Source of the DNA: Stappia stellulata DSM 5886
GTDB lineage: Bacteria; Pseudomonadota; Alphaproteobacteria; Rhizobiales; Stappiaceae
Direction: 5' to 3'
Length of the DNA stretch: 64,000 nucleotides
Assembly (NCBI RefSeq): GCF_000423705.1
Contig: NZ_AUIM01000004.1
Location: 372,001-436,000, forward strand
Part shown: in pieces, positions 38,595 through 46,956 of the stretch
Position numbering within the stretch: position 1 is the first letter of the stretch
Layout: every line of letters starts with the position of its first letter
Notes under the pieces: model-generated
Seen by the model: the letters and a program-made list of their open reading frames with translations, nothing else
Databases searched by the model: none
Told to the model about the DNA's origin: nothing
Program-made: the position numbers and the translations under genes

Positions 38595-40421
38595 CTATTC
38601 GACAGTGACGGATTTCGCCAGATTGCGCGGCTGGTCCACATCCGTGCCCATGAACACCGCGGTGTGATAGGCCAGAAGCTGCACCGGCACGGAATGCACG
38701 ATCGGCGCGATGAACTCCGGAACATTCGGCAGGACGATGGTTTTCCATGTCGGCGTGCTGCAGGCGGCAAAGCCGGCCTGATCGGTGATCAGCACGATCT
38801 TTCCGCCCCGCGCAGCCACCTCCTGCATGTTCGACATCGTCTTTTCGAACAGGCCGTCGTGCGGCGCGATGACGATCACCGGCACATCCTCGTCGATCAG
38901 GGCGATCGGACCGTGCTTGAGTTCGCCGGCCGCATAGCCCTCGGCGTGAATGTAGGAAATCTCCTTGAGCTTCAGCGCGCCTTCCATGGCAAGCGCGAAA
39001 CTCGTGCCACGCCCGAGATAGAGAACGTCACGCGCCCGCGACAAGGGCTGTGCGAGCTTCTCGATTTCCGGCTCAATCGCCAGCGCGCGGCTGAGCTGCG
39101 CCGGCAACTCCGACAGCGCCTGCACCAGCTCGGCCGCCCGGGCATCGTCGAGATGTCCGCGCTGGCGACCGGCATGAATGGCAAGCACCGCCAGAACCGA
39201 GAGCTGGCAGATGAAGGCCTTGGTCGAGGCAACCCCGATTTCGCGTCCGGCAATCGTCGGAAACACCAGATCCGCCTCGCGGGCAATGGTCGATTCCGGC
39301 ACATTGACGATTGCGCCCGTGCGCGCGCCTTGCGCCTTGCAGTAGCGCAGGCAGGCAAGCGTGTCCGCCGTCTCGCCGGACTGCGAGATGAACACCGCCA
39401 TGTCGCTGTCGCTCAAGGGCGCCTCGCGATAGCGGAACTCCGAGGCGACATCGATCTCCACCGGAAGCCGCGCGATGCGCTCGAACCAGTATTTCGCCAC
39501 CAGCCCGGCATAATAGGCGGTTCCGCAGGCGGAAATGATCAACCGGTTCAAACCGGTGAAATCCACCTCGCTGCCGGCATCCAGCACGGTCGTCATCGTC
39601 GACAGATCGAGATAGCGCGACACTGTGTGGCCGATCACCTCCGGCTGCTCATGGATCTCCTTTTCCATGAAATGCCGATAGTTTCCCTTCTCGATGGTCT
39701 GGGACACGGCCTCGCTGGTGATCGTCTTCCGGGTGACCGGCTCATTGGCCTGGTCAAAAATCTCGCATCCGGCGCGCGACAACACGACCCAGTCACCTTC
39801 TTCCAGATAGATGATCCGGTCGGTGAAGGGCGACAACGCAATCGCATCAGATCCCAGGTACATCTCGTTGTCGCCGTGCCCGACCGCCAGCGGCGATCCC
39901 CGACGCGCACCGATCAGGAGATCCGGCTCGTTCTCGAATGCGAAGGCGAGCGCAAACGCCCCCGAAAGACGCGGCAACACCGTGGCGACGGCGTCCCTTG
40001 GCGACCGCCCCCGTTGAATCTCCCTGGACACGAGAAACGCCACGACTTCCGTATCGGTTTCGCTGGAAAGGCGCGCGTCGTCCGCTTCGACCTCCCGGCG
40101 CAATTCGAGGTGATTCTCGATGATGCCGTTATGCACGACCGCGACGCCGGGCGCGACATGCGGATGAGCGTTGTTTTCGGTCGCTGCGCCATGGGTTGCC
40201 CATCGCGTGTGGCCGATCCCCGTGGCTCCCGACAAGGGCGAGCGCTCCAGCTTTTCCTGAAGGTTCCTCAGCTTGCCGGGCGCGCGGCTCCGGCTGAGGG
40301 TGCCCTCGTCGACCGTGACGACACCCGCCGAATCATAGCCCCGGTATTCCAGTCGCTTCAGCGCGTCCACGAGCTGCCCCGCCACATCGCCGCTTCCCAG
40401 GATCCCAACGATTCCGCACAT
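38595..40421 (-). CDS. glmS: glutamine-fructose-6-phosphate aminotransferase (isomerizing)
   Basis: A 608-residue enzyme that makes glucosamine 6-phosphate for peptidoglycan and LPS. The N-terminal glutaminase domain starts MCGIVGILG, so Cys2 is the nucleophile after Met removal; HTRWATHG follows. Two SIS isomerase domains follow, with SACGTAYYAG and SQSGETADT in the first and GRGTSFALAMEGALKLKE in the second, and a C-terminal AKSVTVE end as in other GlmS. The gene stands alone here without glmU. No glmS ribozyme-like leader was seen in the 243 nt upstream. Confidence 0.97.
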   Translation of the reverse strand: MCGIVGILGSGDVAGQLVDALKRLEYRGYDSAGVVTVDEGTLSRSRAPGKLRNLQEKLERSPLSGATGIGHTRWATHGAATENNAHPHVAPGVAVVHNGIIENHLELRREVEADDARLSSETDTEVVAFLVSREIQRGRSPRDAVATVLPRLSGAFALAFAFENEPDLLIGARRGSPLAVGHGDNEMYLGSDAIALSPFTDRIIYLEEGDWVVLSRAGCEIFDQANEPVTRKTITSEAVSQTIEKGNYRHFMEKEIHEQPEVIGHTVSRYLDLSTMTTVLDAGSEVDFTGLNRLIISACGTAYYAGLVAKYWFERIARLPVEIDVASEFRYREAPLSDSDMAVFISQSGETADTLACLRYCKAQGARTGAIVNVPESTIAREADLVFPTIAGREIGVASTKAFICQLSVLAVLAIHAGRQRGHLDDARAAELVQALSELPAQLSRALAIEPEIEKLAQPLSRARDVLYLGRGTSFALAMEGALKLKEISYIHAEGYAAGELKHGPIALIDEDVPVIVIAPHDGLFEKTMSNMQEVAARGGKIVLITDQAGFAACSTPTWKTIVLPNVPEFIAPIVHSVPVQLLAYHTAVFMGTDVDQPRNLAKSVTVE

Positions 40422-40664
40422 GAATGTCTGTCTCCGAATTGCTCAAGCCGCGCCCCTGCGCGCCAGATTTGCAGCCCCTTCTAGTGCCCGAAGATCCTTC
40501 GCGCACAATCAAAACCTGTTTCAGTTCGTGACAGACAGCGAATGCGGCACCATCCGCGCGGTACAAACCGCGATATTGATCGCGCAATCGCCGACTTTTA
40601 TCGCTTGTTAACCCTGTTCGGGGTTTTCTAGAACCTGCATGAGAACCTCTCAGGGACCCAACGC

Positions 40665-41726
40665 GTGAAACCGCTCGAACACAGCAAGAAAGCGCCCATC
40701 CGGGGACGCAAGCTCGGCGACACCGGGCGCATTTCGCTGTGGGGCGGCGCGGCGTTGCTGTTCGGTATCGTCGGCCTTTCCTCCGTGTTCCTGACCCGGC
40801 CGGGCGTGCCCTCCGCGCCGCGGTTCTCGGCCACGCAGCTCCCGCCGGCGGGAGACGTGCGCACCACGGCTTCGATCGGATCGAAATCCGGAGCGGGTTT
40901 CGAGATCTACCCATCCGCCGGCGGCGTCGATGCCGCCCAGGCCAGGCACCGGATCCAGGGCGAAGTCGAAACCCTGCGCCGCGAGGTTGCCGCCCTCAAG
41001 CGAACGGTCGCCGTGCTTCAGGAACGCAGGAGCATTCTCGCCGAAGAACAACGCGACGACGTGCAGGACGACGCGCCCGCCACACCCTCGCCCGCCCCCA
41101 CGGGCTTCGAGGAAAAGATGGATGCCGCCGTCGAGGCGATTGCCGGAAAACCCGTTCCGGTCGAGACCCTGCCCGCGCCGGTCGATCCGGCAACAAGGCA
41201 TGCCCCCGACAAGCCGGAAAAAGCCCGTTTCGCCGAGGAAGGTCTTCCCGCAAGCCTGAGCGAACCGGTGCGCATCGTCGCCCTGCCAGGCGTGCCCGCC
41301 CCGAAAAGCGTGGCCTCGGTTCCGACCGCCGAGACCGTCGATCCGGCCGCGTCCGCCACGCCGGGTCCGCGTCCGGAGGAAAAGCCGTCGTCCACCGCGC
41401 TGCCCGTGTCCGGCGCCGCCGGTCGCATATCGGGCGAGAGCGGCAACCGGATCGCACGCAGCGACTTCGCGCTCGATCTCGGTGGATTCGCAAACCGTGA
41501 GGAAGCCGAAGCGCGCTGGGCGGACATCCGCGAGACCCAACCGGCTCTTCCCGCCGGGATTTTCGCGCGATACGTCGAGGATGCGCAAAGCCCGGACGAC
41601 ATCCGGCTGATGGCGGGGCCCTTTCCCAACGCCGCCGATGCGGCTGCCGCTTGCGTTTACCTTGCCTCCGGCGATATCACTTGCCAACCGACCCTCTTCC
41701 CGAGGGACACGGCGGCACGTCGCTGA
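40665..41726 (+). CDS. SPOR-like single-pass membrane protein
   Basis: A 353-residue protein with a basic cytoplasmic start, one membrane helix at about residues 23-43 (ISLWGGAALLFGIVGLSSVF), a short coiled-coil region (about 93-125, EVETLRREVAALKRTVAVLQ), a long Pro/Ala/Glu-rich spacer, and a C-terminal domain of about 80 residues (FALDLGGFANREEAEARWAD ... IRLMAGPFPNAADAAAACVYL). The last part looks like a SPOR fold (beta-alpha-beta repeated), which binds denuded septal glycan strands. Such architecture suggests an envelope or divisome role. It lies divergent from glmS (243-nt gap). The specific function is not known. Confidence 0.7.
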   Translation: MKPLEHSKKAPIRGRKLGDTGRISLWGGAALLFGIVGLSSVFLTRPGVPSAPRFSATQLPPAGDVRTTASIGSKSGAGFEIYPSAGGVDAAQARHRIQGEVETLRREVAALKRTVAVLQERRSILAEEQRDDVQDDAPATPSPAPTGFEEKMDAAVEAIAGKPVPVETLPAPVDPATRHAPDKPEKARFAEEGLPASLSEPVRIVALPGVPAPKSVASVPTAETVDPAASATPGPRPEEKPSSTALPVSGAAGRISGESGNRIARSDFALDLGGFANREEAEARWADIRETQPALPAGIFARYVEDAQSPDDIRLMAGPFPNAADAAAACVYLASGDITCQPTLFPRDTAARR

Positions 41727-41792
41727 CGCGGCGCGGCTGACCGCCTTGCGGCGGCCGAACCCGGCCCGTGATCTCATGCGCAGGTTCAATCG

Positions 41793-42764
41793 ATGTTCGA
41801 TTCCGCCGACCAACGGCACCGGGCGTTTGCCCTCTTGCTCGTCATGCCGCTGTTTTTCTCATCGAACCTGGTGATCGGGCGCGCGGCGATTTCGAGCGTC
41901 GAACCCTGGACTCTGGCGTTCCTGCGCTGGGTTCTCGCCTTCGCGATCCTGCTGCCCTTCGCCCACAAGGGATTGGTGAGCCACCGCGATATCCTGCTGC
42001 GGCAGTGGACTCTGCTCGGCATGATGGGACTGCTCGGCATGTGGTTCTGCGGCGCCGGCGTCTATTTCGCGCTCAATTACACCACGGCGACGAACGGCAC
42101 ATTGATCTACACCTCCGCGCCGATCCTGATCGTCCTGCTGGAATGGCTGTTTCGCGGACGCCAGGTCGGGCTTCGCGAGGGCATTGGCATCGTGCTGGCC
42201 ATCCTTGGCGTCGTGGCGATCGTGGTGAAAGGGTCGCTCTCCATGCTTCTCGCGCTGGAATTCAACGTCGGCGACATCATCTTCGCGCTCGCCGCCCTGA
42301 GCTGGGCGGTCTATTCGGTGCTGCTGAAGCGCCAGTCGCTGGCGGAGATCCCGACGCTCTCGCTCTTTGCCGCGCTCGCGCTAGCCGGCGCGATCACACT
42401 GTTCCCCTTCACCCTTGTCGAAATCGCCGAAACCGGCCGGTTTCCAACCTCCGGCGACGCCTGGCTCTCGATCTTCGGCATCGCGCTGGTGTCCTCCGTC
42501 CTCGCCTTTTCCTGTTTCCAGTACGGCATCAAGGTCGTGGGTCCCTCGACCACCGGGCTGTTCATGTATCTCATGCCGCCCTACGGCGTGATGATGGCCG
42601 TGATCTTCCTCGGCGAGGAGCTGCATGCCTATCACTTCGCGGGCTTCGTGCTGATCATGAGCGGCCTGGTGCTGGCAACCGCGCCGCCATGGCTCATCGC
42701 ACGCATTCCCTTCACCGATCGCCTGAGCGGACAGCGCAGCCGGTCCGCGGCCGGGCGCGCCTGA
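41793..42764 (+). CDS. EamA/DMT superfamily transporter
   Basis: A 323-residue integral membrane protein with ten predicted helices in two EamA repeats (AISSVEPWTLAFLRWVLAF in the first, ALAALSWAVYSVLLKR at the start of the second). The glutamate-containing YLMPPYGVMMAVIFLGEEL stretch near residue 255 is the family hallmark. Typical substrates are metabolites or amino acids exported from the cell, but the substrate cannot be told here. It starts 66 nt after the SPOR-like gene and may share its transcript. Confidence 0.88.
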   Translation: MFDSADQRHRAFALLLVMPLFFSSNLVIGRAAISSVEPWTLAFLRWVLAFAILLPFAHKGLVSHRDILLRQWTLLGMMGLLGMWFCGAGVYFALNYTTATNGTLIYTSAPILIVLLEWLFRGRQVGLREGIGIVLAILGVVAIVVKGSLSMLLALEFNVGDIIFALAALSWAVYSVLLKRQSLAEIPTLSLFAALALAGAITLFPFTLVEIAETGRFPTSGDAWLSIFGIALVSSVLAFSCFQYGIKVVGPSTTGLFMYLMPPYGVMMAVIFLGEELHAYHFAGFVLIMSGLVLATAPPWLIARIPFTDRLSGQRSRSAAGRA

Positions 42765-42837
42765 ACGGCCTTGCGACCCGACGAGAAAGGGACGGTCCGA
42801 CGGACCACCCCCATTGTCGTGCCGGAAAATGCCGCCG

Positions 42838-44118
42838 TCAGCCGAACATGTCGGTCGTGATGCCTGCGTACCAGCCAAGCGATTCCTCATAGGTCGCCTT
42901 GCGCTGCTCGTCATCCTCGCCGGTCTGGCTGATGAAACCGTCGGTCTTGGCGATCTTGTCTTCGCCCGCCTCATAGCGCGCCCCGACCTTCACGCCGTTG
43001 TCGGTCGAAATCAGGCTCCAGCAGGTATTGGAGAAACGCGGCGGGAAGGCTTTCGCATCCAGCAGGTCGGCGCGAATGGCCATGGCCGCGGCCTTGGCCT
43101 GACTGTTTGCCGAAAAGCCAGACTTCGGCATGTCGCCGGCGATGCAACTGTCGCCCAGCACATGGATCGCGGCATCCATGGTGCTGCGCAGCGTCGCCGG
43201 TTCGATCGGGCAGTAACCGCTGTCATTGGCGAGCCCGGCGTCGCGGGCGATGGTGCCGGCGGTCTGTGCGGGGATAACATTGGCGACATCGGCCTTGAAC
43301 GTGTCGAAGTCCGTCTCGATTGTCCCCGCGCGCGCATCCACGTTGATGATGTCGCCGATGATCGATTTCGGCAGCCATTCGATCATTCCGGGATAGTGCT
43401 TCTCCCAGCCTTCCATGAACAAGGCCTGCTTTGAAAACGCTTCTTTTGGATCAAGAATCACAATTTTTGCGCCAGAATTTGTCGATTTTAGATGGTGCGC
43501 GACCATCGAAATGCGTTCGTAGGGCCCCGGCGGGCACCGATAGGGGTTCGGCGGAGCGACCATCACATAGGTTCCGCCCTCGCGCATCGCCTCGATCTTG
43601 CTCTTCAGGAGCGCCGTCTGCGTGCCCGCCTTCCAGGCATGCGGCATCATCCCGGCCGCCTCGATCGAATAGCCCGGCACGCTGTCGTAATCGAAGTCGA
43701 TGCCCGGCGCGACCACCAGCCGGTCGTAGGAAACCCGCCCGCCCGAGGCCAGCGCCACCTCCTTGGCATCGCGGTCGATCCCGGTTGCCCAGTCGTGGAC
43801 GACATTGACGCCATAGTCGGAGGCCAGCGTCGCGTAGGAATGACCGATGGAGTCGAACGAGCGGAATCCGCCGATGTAGAGGTTGGAAAAGAAGCAGGTA
43901 TAATAGGTCTTGGTCGGTTCGATCAGCGTGATGTCGAGCGCGCCCTCGCTGTCCTTGGCGAGATAGCGCGCCGCGGTCGCGCCGCCGGCGCCGCCGCCGA
44001 TGATCACCACCTTCGGCCGTCCTTGAGCGAAGGCCGCGCGACCGCGACCGGCCAGAACGCCGGCGCCCGCGACAGCGCCCAGTCCTTGCGTGAAATGGCG
44101 TCTCGAAATTCCCGTCAT
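42838..44118 (-). CDS. soxF: SoxF / flavocytochrome c sulfide dehydrogenase flavoprotein subunit
   Basis: A 426-residue FAD enzyme that oxidises sulfide and passes electrons to a cytochrome. A Tat signal (ISRRHFTQG, then an Ala-rich core, cleavage near FAQG) shows periplasmic location. The FAD motif is VVIIGGGAGGATAARYLA. Both cysteines of the flavocytochrome c redox disulfide are present, in NPYRCPPGPYER and FSNTCWS. The ATG at 44118 leads directly into the signal; the open frame further upstream overlaps soxE and is ignored. It is the last gene of the sox cluster, with soxE upstream. Confidence 0.93.
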   Translation of the reverse strand: MTGISRRHFTQGLGAVAGAGVLAGRGRAAFAQGRPKVVIIGGGAGGATAARYLAKDSEGALDITLIEPTKTYYTCFFSNLYIGGFRSFDSIGHSYATLASDYGVNVVHDWATGIDRDAKEVALASGGRVSYDRLVVAPGIDFDYDSVPGYSIEAAGMMPHAWKAGTQTALLKSKIEAMREGGTYVMVAPPNPYRCPPGPYERISMVAHHLKSTNSGAKIVILDPKEAFSKQALFMEGWEKHYPGMIEWLPKSIIGDIINVDARAGTIETDFDTFKADVANVIPAQTAGTIARDAGLANDSGYCPIEPATLRSTMDAAIHVLGDSCIAGDMPKSGFSANSQAKAAAMAIRADLLDAKAFPPRFSNTCWSLISTDNGVKVGARYEAGEDKIAKTDGFISQTGEDDEQRKATYEESLGWYAGITTDMFG

Positions 44119-44176
44119 GTCGCATCCTCCCGAAAAACGCGCAGCGATCCCCATCCTCACGATGGTCAGCTTCCCG

Positions 44177-44896
44177 TTATTGACCCGTGCGGGAGAAGTA
44201 GGCCGCAAGCGCGGCGATCTCTTCATCCGACAGGCTGGCGGCAATGGACTGCATGACCGGATTGTCCCGGCTCTTGCTCTTGTAGGCATGCATCACCGTC
44301 ACGAAGCGCTCGTTCGGCCATCCGGTAATGGAGGGAATGCCCTTGTCCTCGCCATCCGCCTGGTGGCAGGTCACACATTCCGATGACAGATATTCACCGT
44401 AGTCCGGATCGCCTTCAAGCGCCAGAATGTGCGACGGAACCTCAGGGTCGGCATTTTTCAGCGGCGCGGTCGGCGGGGTCTCGGGGATGTTCGCCGCCCC
44501 CGGCGAGAACTGGCGCAGGAAGGCCACAACCGCGCGGCGGTCGTCCGGATCGCGCAAGCCGCCGAAGTTCATCTTGGTTCCGCGCACAGCGCTCTTGGGA
44601 TCCTCCAGATAGGCGGAGAGCGCATCCTCGCTCCACACCAGTCCGTCCTGTCCGGCCAGTTCCATCGCCCTGGAGTACCGGTAACCCTCAAGCGTTCCGG
44701 CTCGCCTGCCGTAGATATCGTTCAAAAAGGGACCGACGGTGTGCTTGGCGTTCACGCCGACCTGATGACACGACTGGCACTTGCGGAAGATCTTGCGGCC
44801 CTGCTCCAGAAGCGGATCGCTGGCCGGGGCGTCCCCGCTGGAGACAACGAAAAACGCGGCCGCGAGAACCAATGCCCATCCGCCTGATCCCCGCAT
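44177..44896 (-). CDS. soxE: diheme c-type cytochrome SoxE
   Basis: A 239-residue periplasmic diheme cytochrome with signal peptide (about 1-25). Heme-binding motifs are CQSCH at 40-44 and CVTCH at 174-178. It is likely the cytochrome partner of SoxF in sulfide oxidation, like FccA/SoxE. The ATG has an AGGGAG upstream. It lies 40 nt after soxD and 58 nt before soxF. Confidence 0.92.
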   Translation of the reverse strand: MRGSGGWALVLAAAFFVVSSGDAPASDPLLEQGRKIFRKCQSCHQVGVNAKHTVGPFLNDIYGRRAGTLEGYRYSRAMELAGQDGLVWSEDALSAYLEDPKSAVRGTKMNFGGLRDPDDRRAVVAFLRQFSPGAANIPETPPTAPLKNADPEVPSHILALEGDPDYGEYLSSECVTCHQADGEDKGIPSITGWPNERFVTVMHAYKSKSRDNPVMQSIAASLSDEEIAALAAYFSRTGQ

Positions 44897-44936
44897 GCCG
44901 CGTTCTCCCTGTTCGCCGATCCGACCGGCGTTTATC

Positions 44937-45599
44937 CTAGTCGACGCTGATCCCCGCCGTGTCGCCGTCCTCGTCCGGTGTCACGTCGAGAATGCGCGCC
45001 CGCTTGGTGATCTTCACCTCGTCCTTGCAATCGGTCATGCAAGGCTCGACTTCGGAGACCAGCGGCGTGTCGGGCCGGTCGTCCTCGATGAAGCCATCCT
45101 CGTTCGGCATGCGGATCGAGGTGAAATTCTCATTCGAAAGCTCGAACTCGTCGTCCGTCACCACATCGTTCATGTACAGGAGATAGGCGACGATCGCATA
45201 GGTCTGGTCGGGCGTCAGGCTCTGTGCGTTGCCAAACGGCATGGACCGGTAAATGTAATCATAGACCGTCGACAGATAGGGCCAATAGGACCCGATCGTC
45301 TTGACCGGATGCTGGCTTTTGAGCGTGTCCCAGCCGCCGGCGAGCACCGGCCAGCGCCCGGCGCCCTCGGCGAAATCGCCATGGCAGACCGCGCATTGCT
45401 CGGCAAAGACCACCTCGCCCTCGGCGACCGTTCCGCGTCCCTCGGGCAGACCCTGGCCGTCCGGGCGGACATCGATGTTCCATCCCGCAATCTCTTCGGG
45501 CGTCGCCTCGGTGCCCAGCCCGAGCTTGCCGGCGCCGGCCGCGCCTGCAACGAGGGAAACGCCGGCGGCAACCGTGAGGACCTTAAGAAATCTCGACAT
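44937..45599 (-). CDS. soxD: SoxD, monoheme cytochrome c subunit of sulfane dehydrogenase SoxCD
   Basis: A 220-residue cytochrome with signal peptide (about 1-25) and a single heme motif CAVCH at 69-73; a methionine-containing YIYRSMPFGNAQSLTPDQTYAIVAY stretch supplies the second heme ligand and is highly typical of SoxD. The C-terminus has a non-heme C-x3-C pair (C187, C191) before a KITKRARI segment. Diheme SoxD of Paracoccus is longer, about 380 residues; this is the short one-heme type. It overlaps the soxC 3' end by 17 nt and probably shares translation. Confidence 0.92.
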   Translation of the reverse strand: MSRFLKVLTVAAGVSLVAGAAGAGKLGLGTEATPEEIAGWNIDVRPDGQGLPEGRGTVAEGEVVFAEQCAVCHGDFAEGAGRWPVLAGGWDTLKSQHPVKTIGSYWPYLSTVYDYIYRSMPFGNAQSLTPDQTYAIVAYLLYMNDVVTDDEFELSNENFTSIRMPNEDGFIEDDRPDTPLVSEVEPCMTDCKDEVKITKRARILDVTPDEDGDTAGISVD

Positions 45600-46872
45600 T
45601 TTCGACCCCTCCATTGGCCATCACGTGCCACGTTTGAATGCCGTTGTTGTGATAGATGGAATTCTCGCCGCGCACGGCCCTGAGCTCGTCCTTGGTCGGC
45701 TGCACATAGCCCGTGTCATCATAGGCGCGCGACTGCAGCAGCAGGTCGGATCCGTCCCAGTCGAACTCGAAATAGAAGCGGTGCAGCGCCTTGGGCAGGC
45801 TCGGCCCGTCGATGCGCGCCTGATGCCAGTTCTTGCCGCCATCGAGCGTGACATCGACCCGCGTGACGCGGCCGTTGCCGGACCATGCCAGACCGGTCAG
45901 CACCGTCTGGCCCTTGCCGTGGGTGATCGGCGCCTGCGGGCTCGGGTTGGTGATCACGGACTTTGCGTCCATTACCCAGGTAAAGCGACGCGCCTTGCCA
46001 CTGGCGAGAAGGTCGGTGTACTTCGACGTCTCTTCGCGCGCATGCCACGGCTGATCGCCAACCTCGATGCGGCGCAGCCATTTGACCCACATGTTGCCTT
46101 CCCAGCCGGGAACGACAAGACGGGCCGGATAGCCCTGCTCCGGGCGCAGCGCCTCGCCGTTCATCTTGAAGGCGACCATGCAATCGTCGAGCGCCTTTTC
46201 GATCGGCACGGAGCGGTTCATTCCGGCCGCGTCGCCGCCTTCCGGCATGATCCACTTGGCGTTGGTCTTGAGGCCCGCTTCTTCCAGAATGTATTTCAGC
46301 GGCACGCCGGTATACATCACGCAGTGGACCATGCCATGCGTGAACTGGCAGCCGTTCAACTGGGCGCCGCGCCATTCCATGCCGGAATTGGCCGCACACT
46401 CCAGGAAATAGAGCCGGTTCTCACGCGGGAAGCGCTTCAAGTCCTCCAGCGTGAAGATCAGCGGCTTGTCGACCAGGCCGTTGATCATCAACCGGTAATC
46501 GGTCGGATTCATCTCGGCGACGCCGCCGTGATGACGCTCGAAGCACAGCCCGTTCGGCGTGATGATGCCGTCGAGATCATGCAGCGGGGTGAAATTGATC
46601 GAGCTTTCGCGCGAGGCCGTCAGCCATTCGACGCTGCGCCGCACCACCTCCGATTCATGCTCGGACGGCATGCCGTAAGGCGCGTTGTCGACGCCAACGC
46701 CGAGATAGCGGCTCCAGTCGGCGACATTGGGCGGCAGGTTGTAGGGATCCGGCTCGGCTGCCCGCGCGAATCCGGCCGTCGCGGCCAGACCGCCCGCCGC
46801 AAGCCCCGCCTTGAGGAGGTTGCGCCTGGAGGGACTGGCGATGCCTTTCTCCGGCGTATCAGATTTCGACAT
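45583..46872 (-). CDS. soxC: SoxC, molybdenum-cofactor subunit of sulfane dehydrogenase
   Basis: A 429-residue molybdoenzyme of the sulfite oxidase family, catalysing six-electron oxidation of the SoxY-bound sulfane. It has a Tat signal (PSRRNLLKAGLAAG), the Moco-binding Cys in LYFLECAANSG, and a C-terminal dimerisation domain ending in IYHNNGIQTWHVMANGGVENVEI. ATG at 46872 is used because it starts with the signal and has GGAGAG upstream. It lies 84 nt after soxB, with a dyad in the gap. Confidence 0.95.
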   Translation of the reverse strand: MSKSDTPEKGIASPSRRNLLKAGLAAGGLAATAGFARAAEPDPYNLPPNVADWSRYLGVGVDNAPYGMPSEHESEVVRRSVEWLTASRESSINFTPLHDLDGIITPNGLCFERHHGGVAEMNPTDYRLMINGLVDKPLIFTLEDLKRFPRENRLYFLECAANSGMEWRGAQLNGCQFTHGMVHCVMYTGVPLKYILEEAGLKTNAKWIMPEGGDAAGMNRSVPIEKALDDCMVAFKMNGEALRPEQGYPARLVVPGWEGNMWVKWLRRIEVGDQPWHAREETSKYTDLLASGKARRFTWVMDAKSVITNPSPQAPITHGKGQTVLTGLAWSGNGRVTRVDVTLDGGKNWHQARIDGPSLPKALHRFYFEFDWDGSDLLLQSRAYDDTGYVQPTKDELRAVRGENSIYHNNGIQTWHVMANGGVENVEIS

Positions 46873-46907
46873 TTTCTCTCTCCGGTTCGATCGGATCAAA
46901 TCCATTT

Positions 46908-46923
46908 ATTCAGATACATGAAC
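46908..46923 (-). promoter_or_regulatory. possible SoxR operator upstream of soxC (one mismatch)
   Basis: On the + strand the site reads ATTC-N8-GAAC (spacer 46912-46919), one mismatch from the ATTC-N8-GAAT sequence. It lies 36-51 nt upstream of the soxC ATG, in the soxB-soxC gap. Confidence 0.35.
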
Positions 46924-46956
46924 ATTGAAGGCGCAGACGGGTCCGCGAGAGACCCG

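Noticed and set aside
38443-38667. Small open frame with AGGAG upstream, running into antisense glmS
   Set aside because: It reads through a terminator hairpin and its second half is antisense to the conserved glmS C-terminus, which explains its apparent conservation. Kept only as a possible RNA.
42795-42807. Short hairpin GGTCC-GAC-GGACC between the EamA transporter and soxF
   Set aside because: Stem of five base pairs with no U-run on either strand; too weak to call a terminator.
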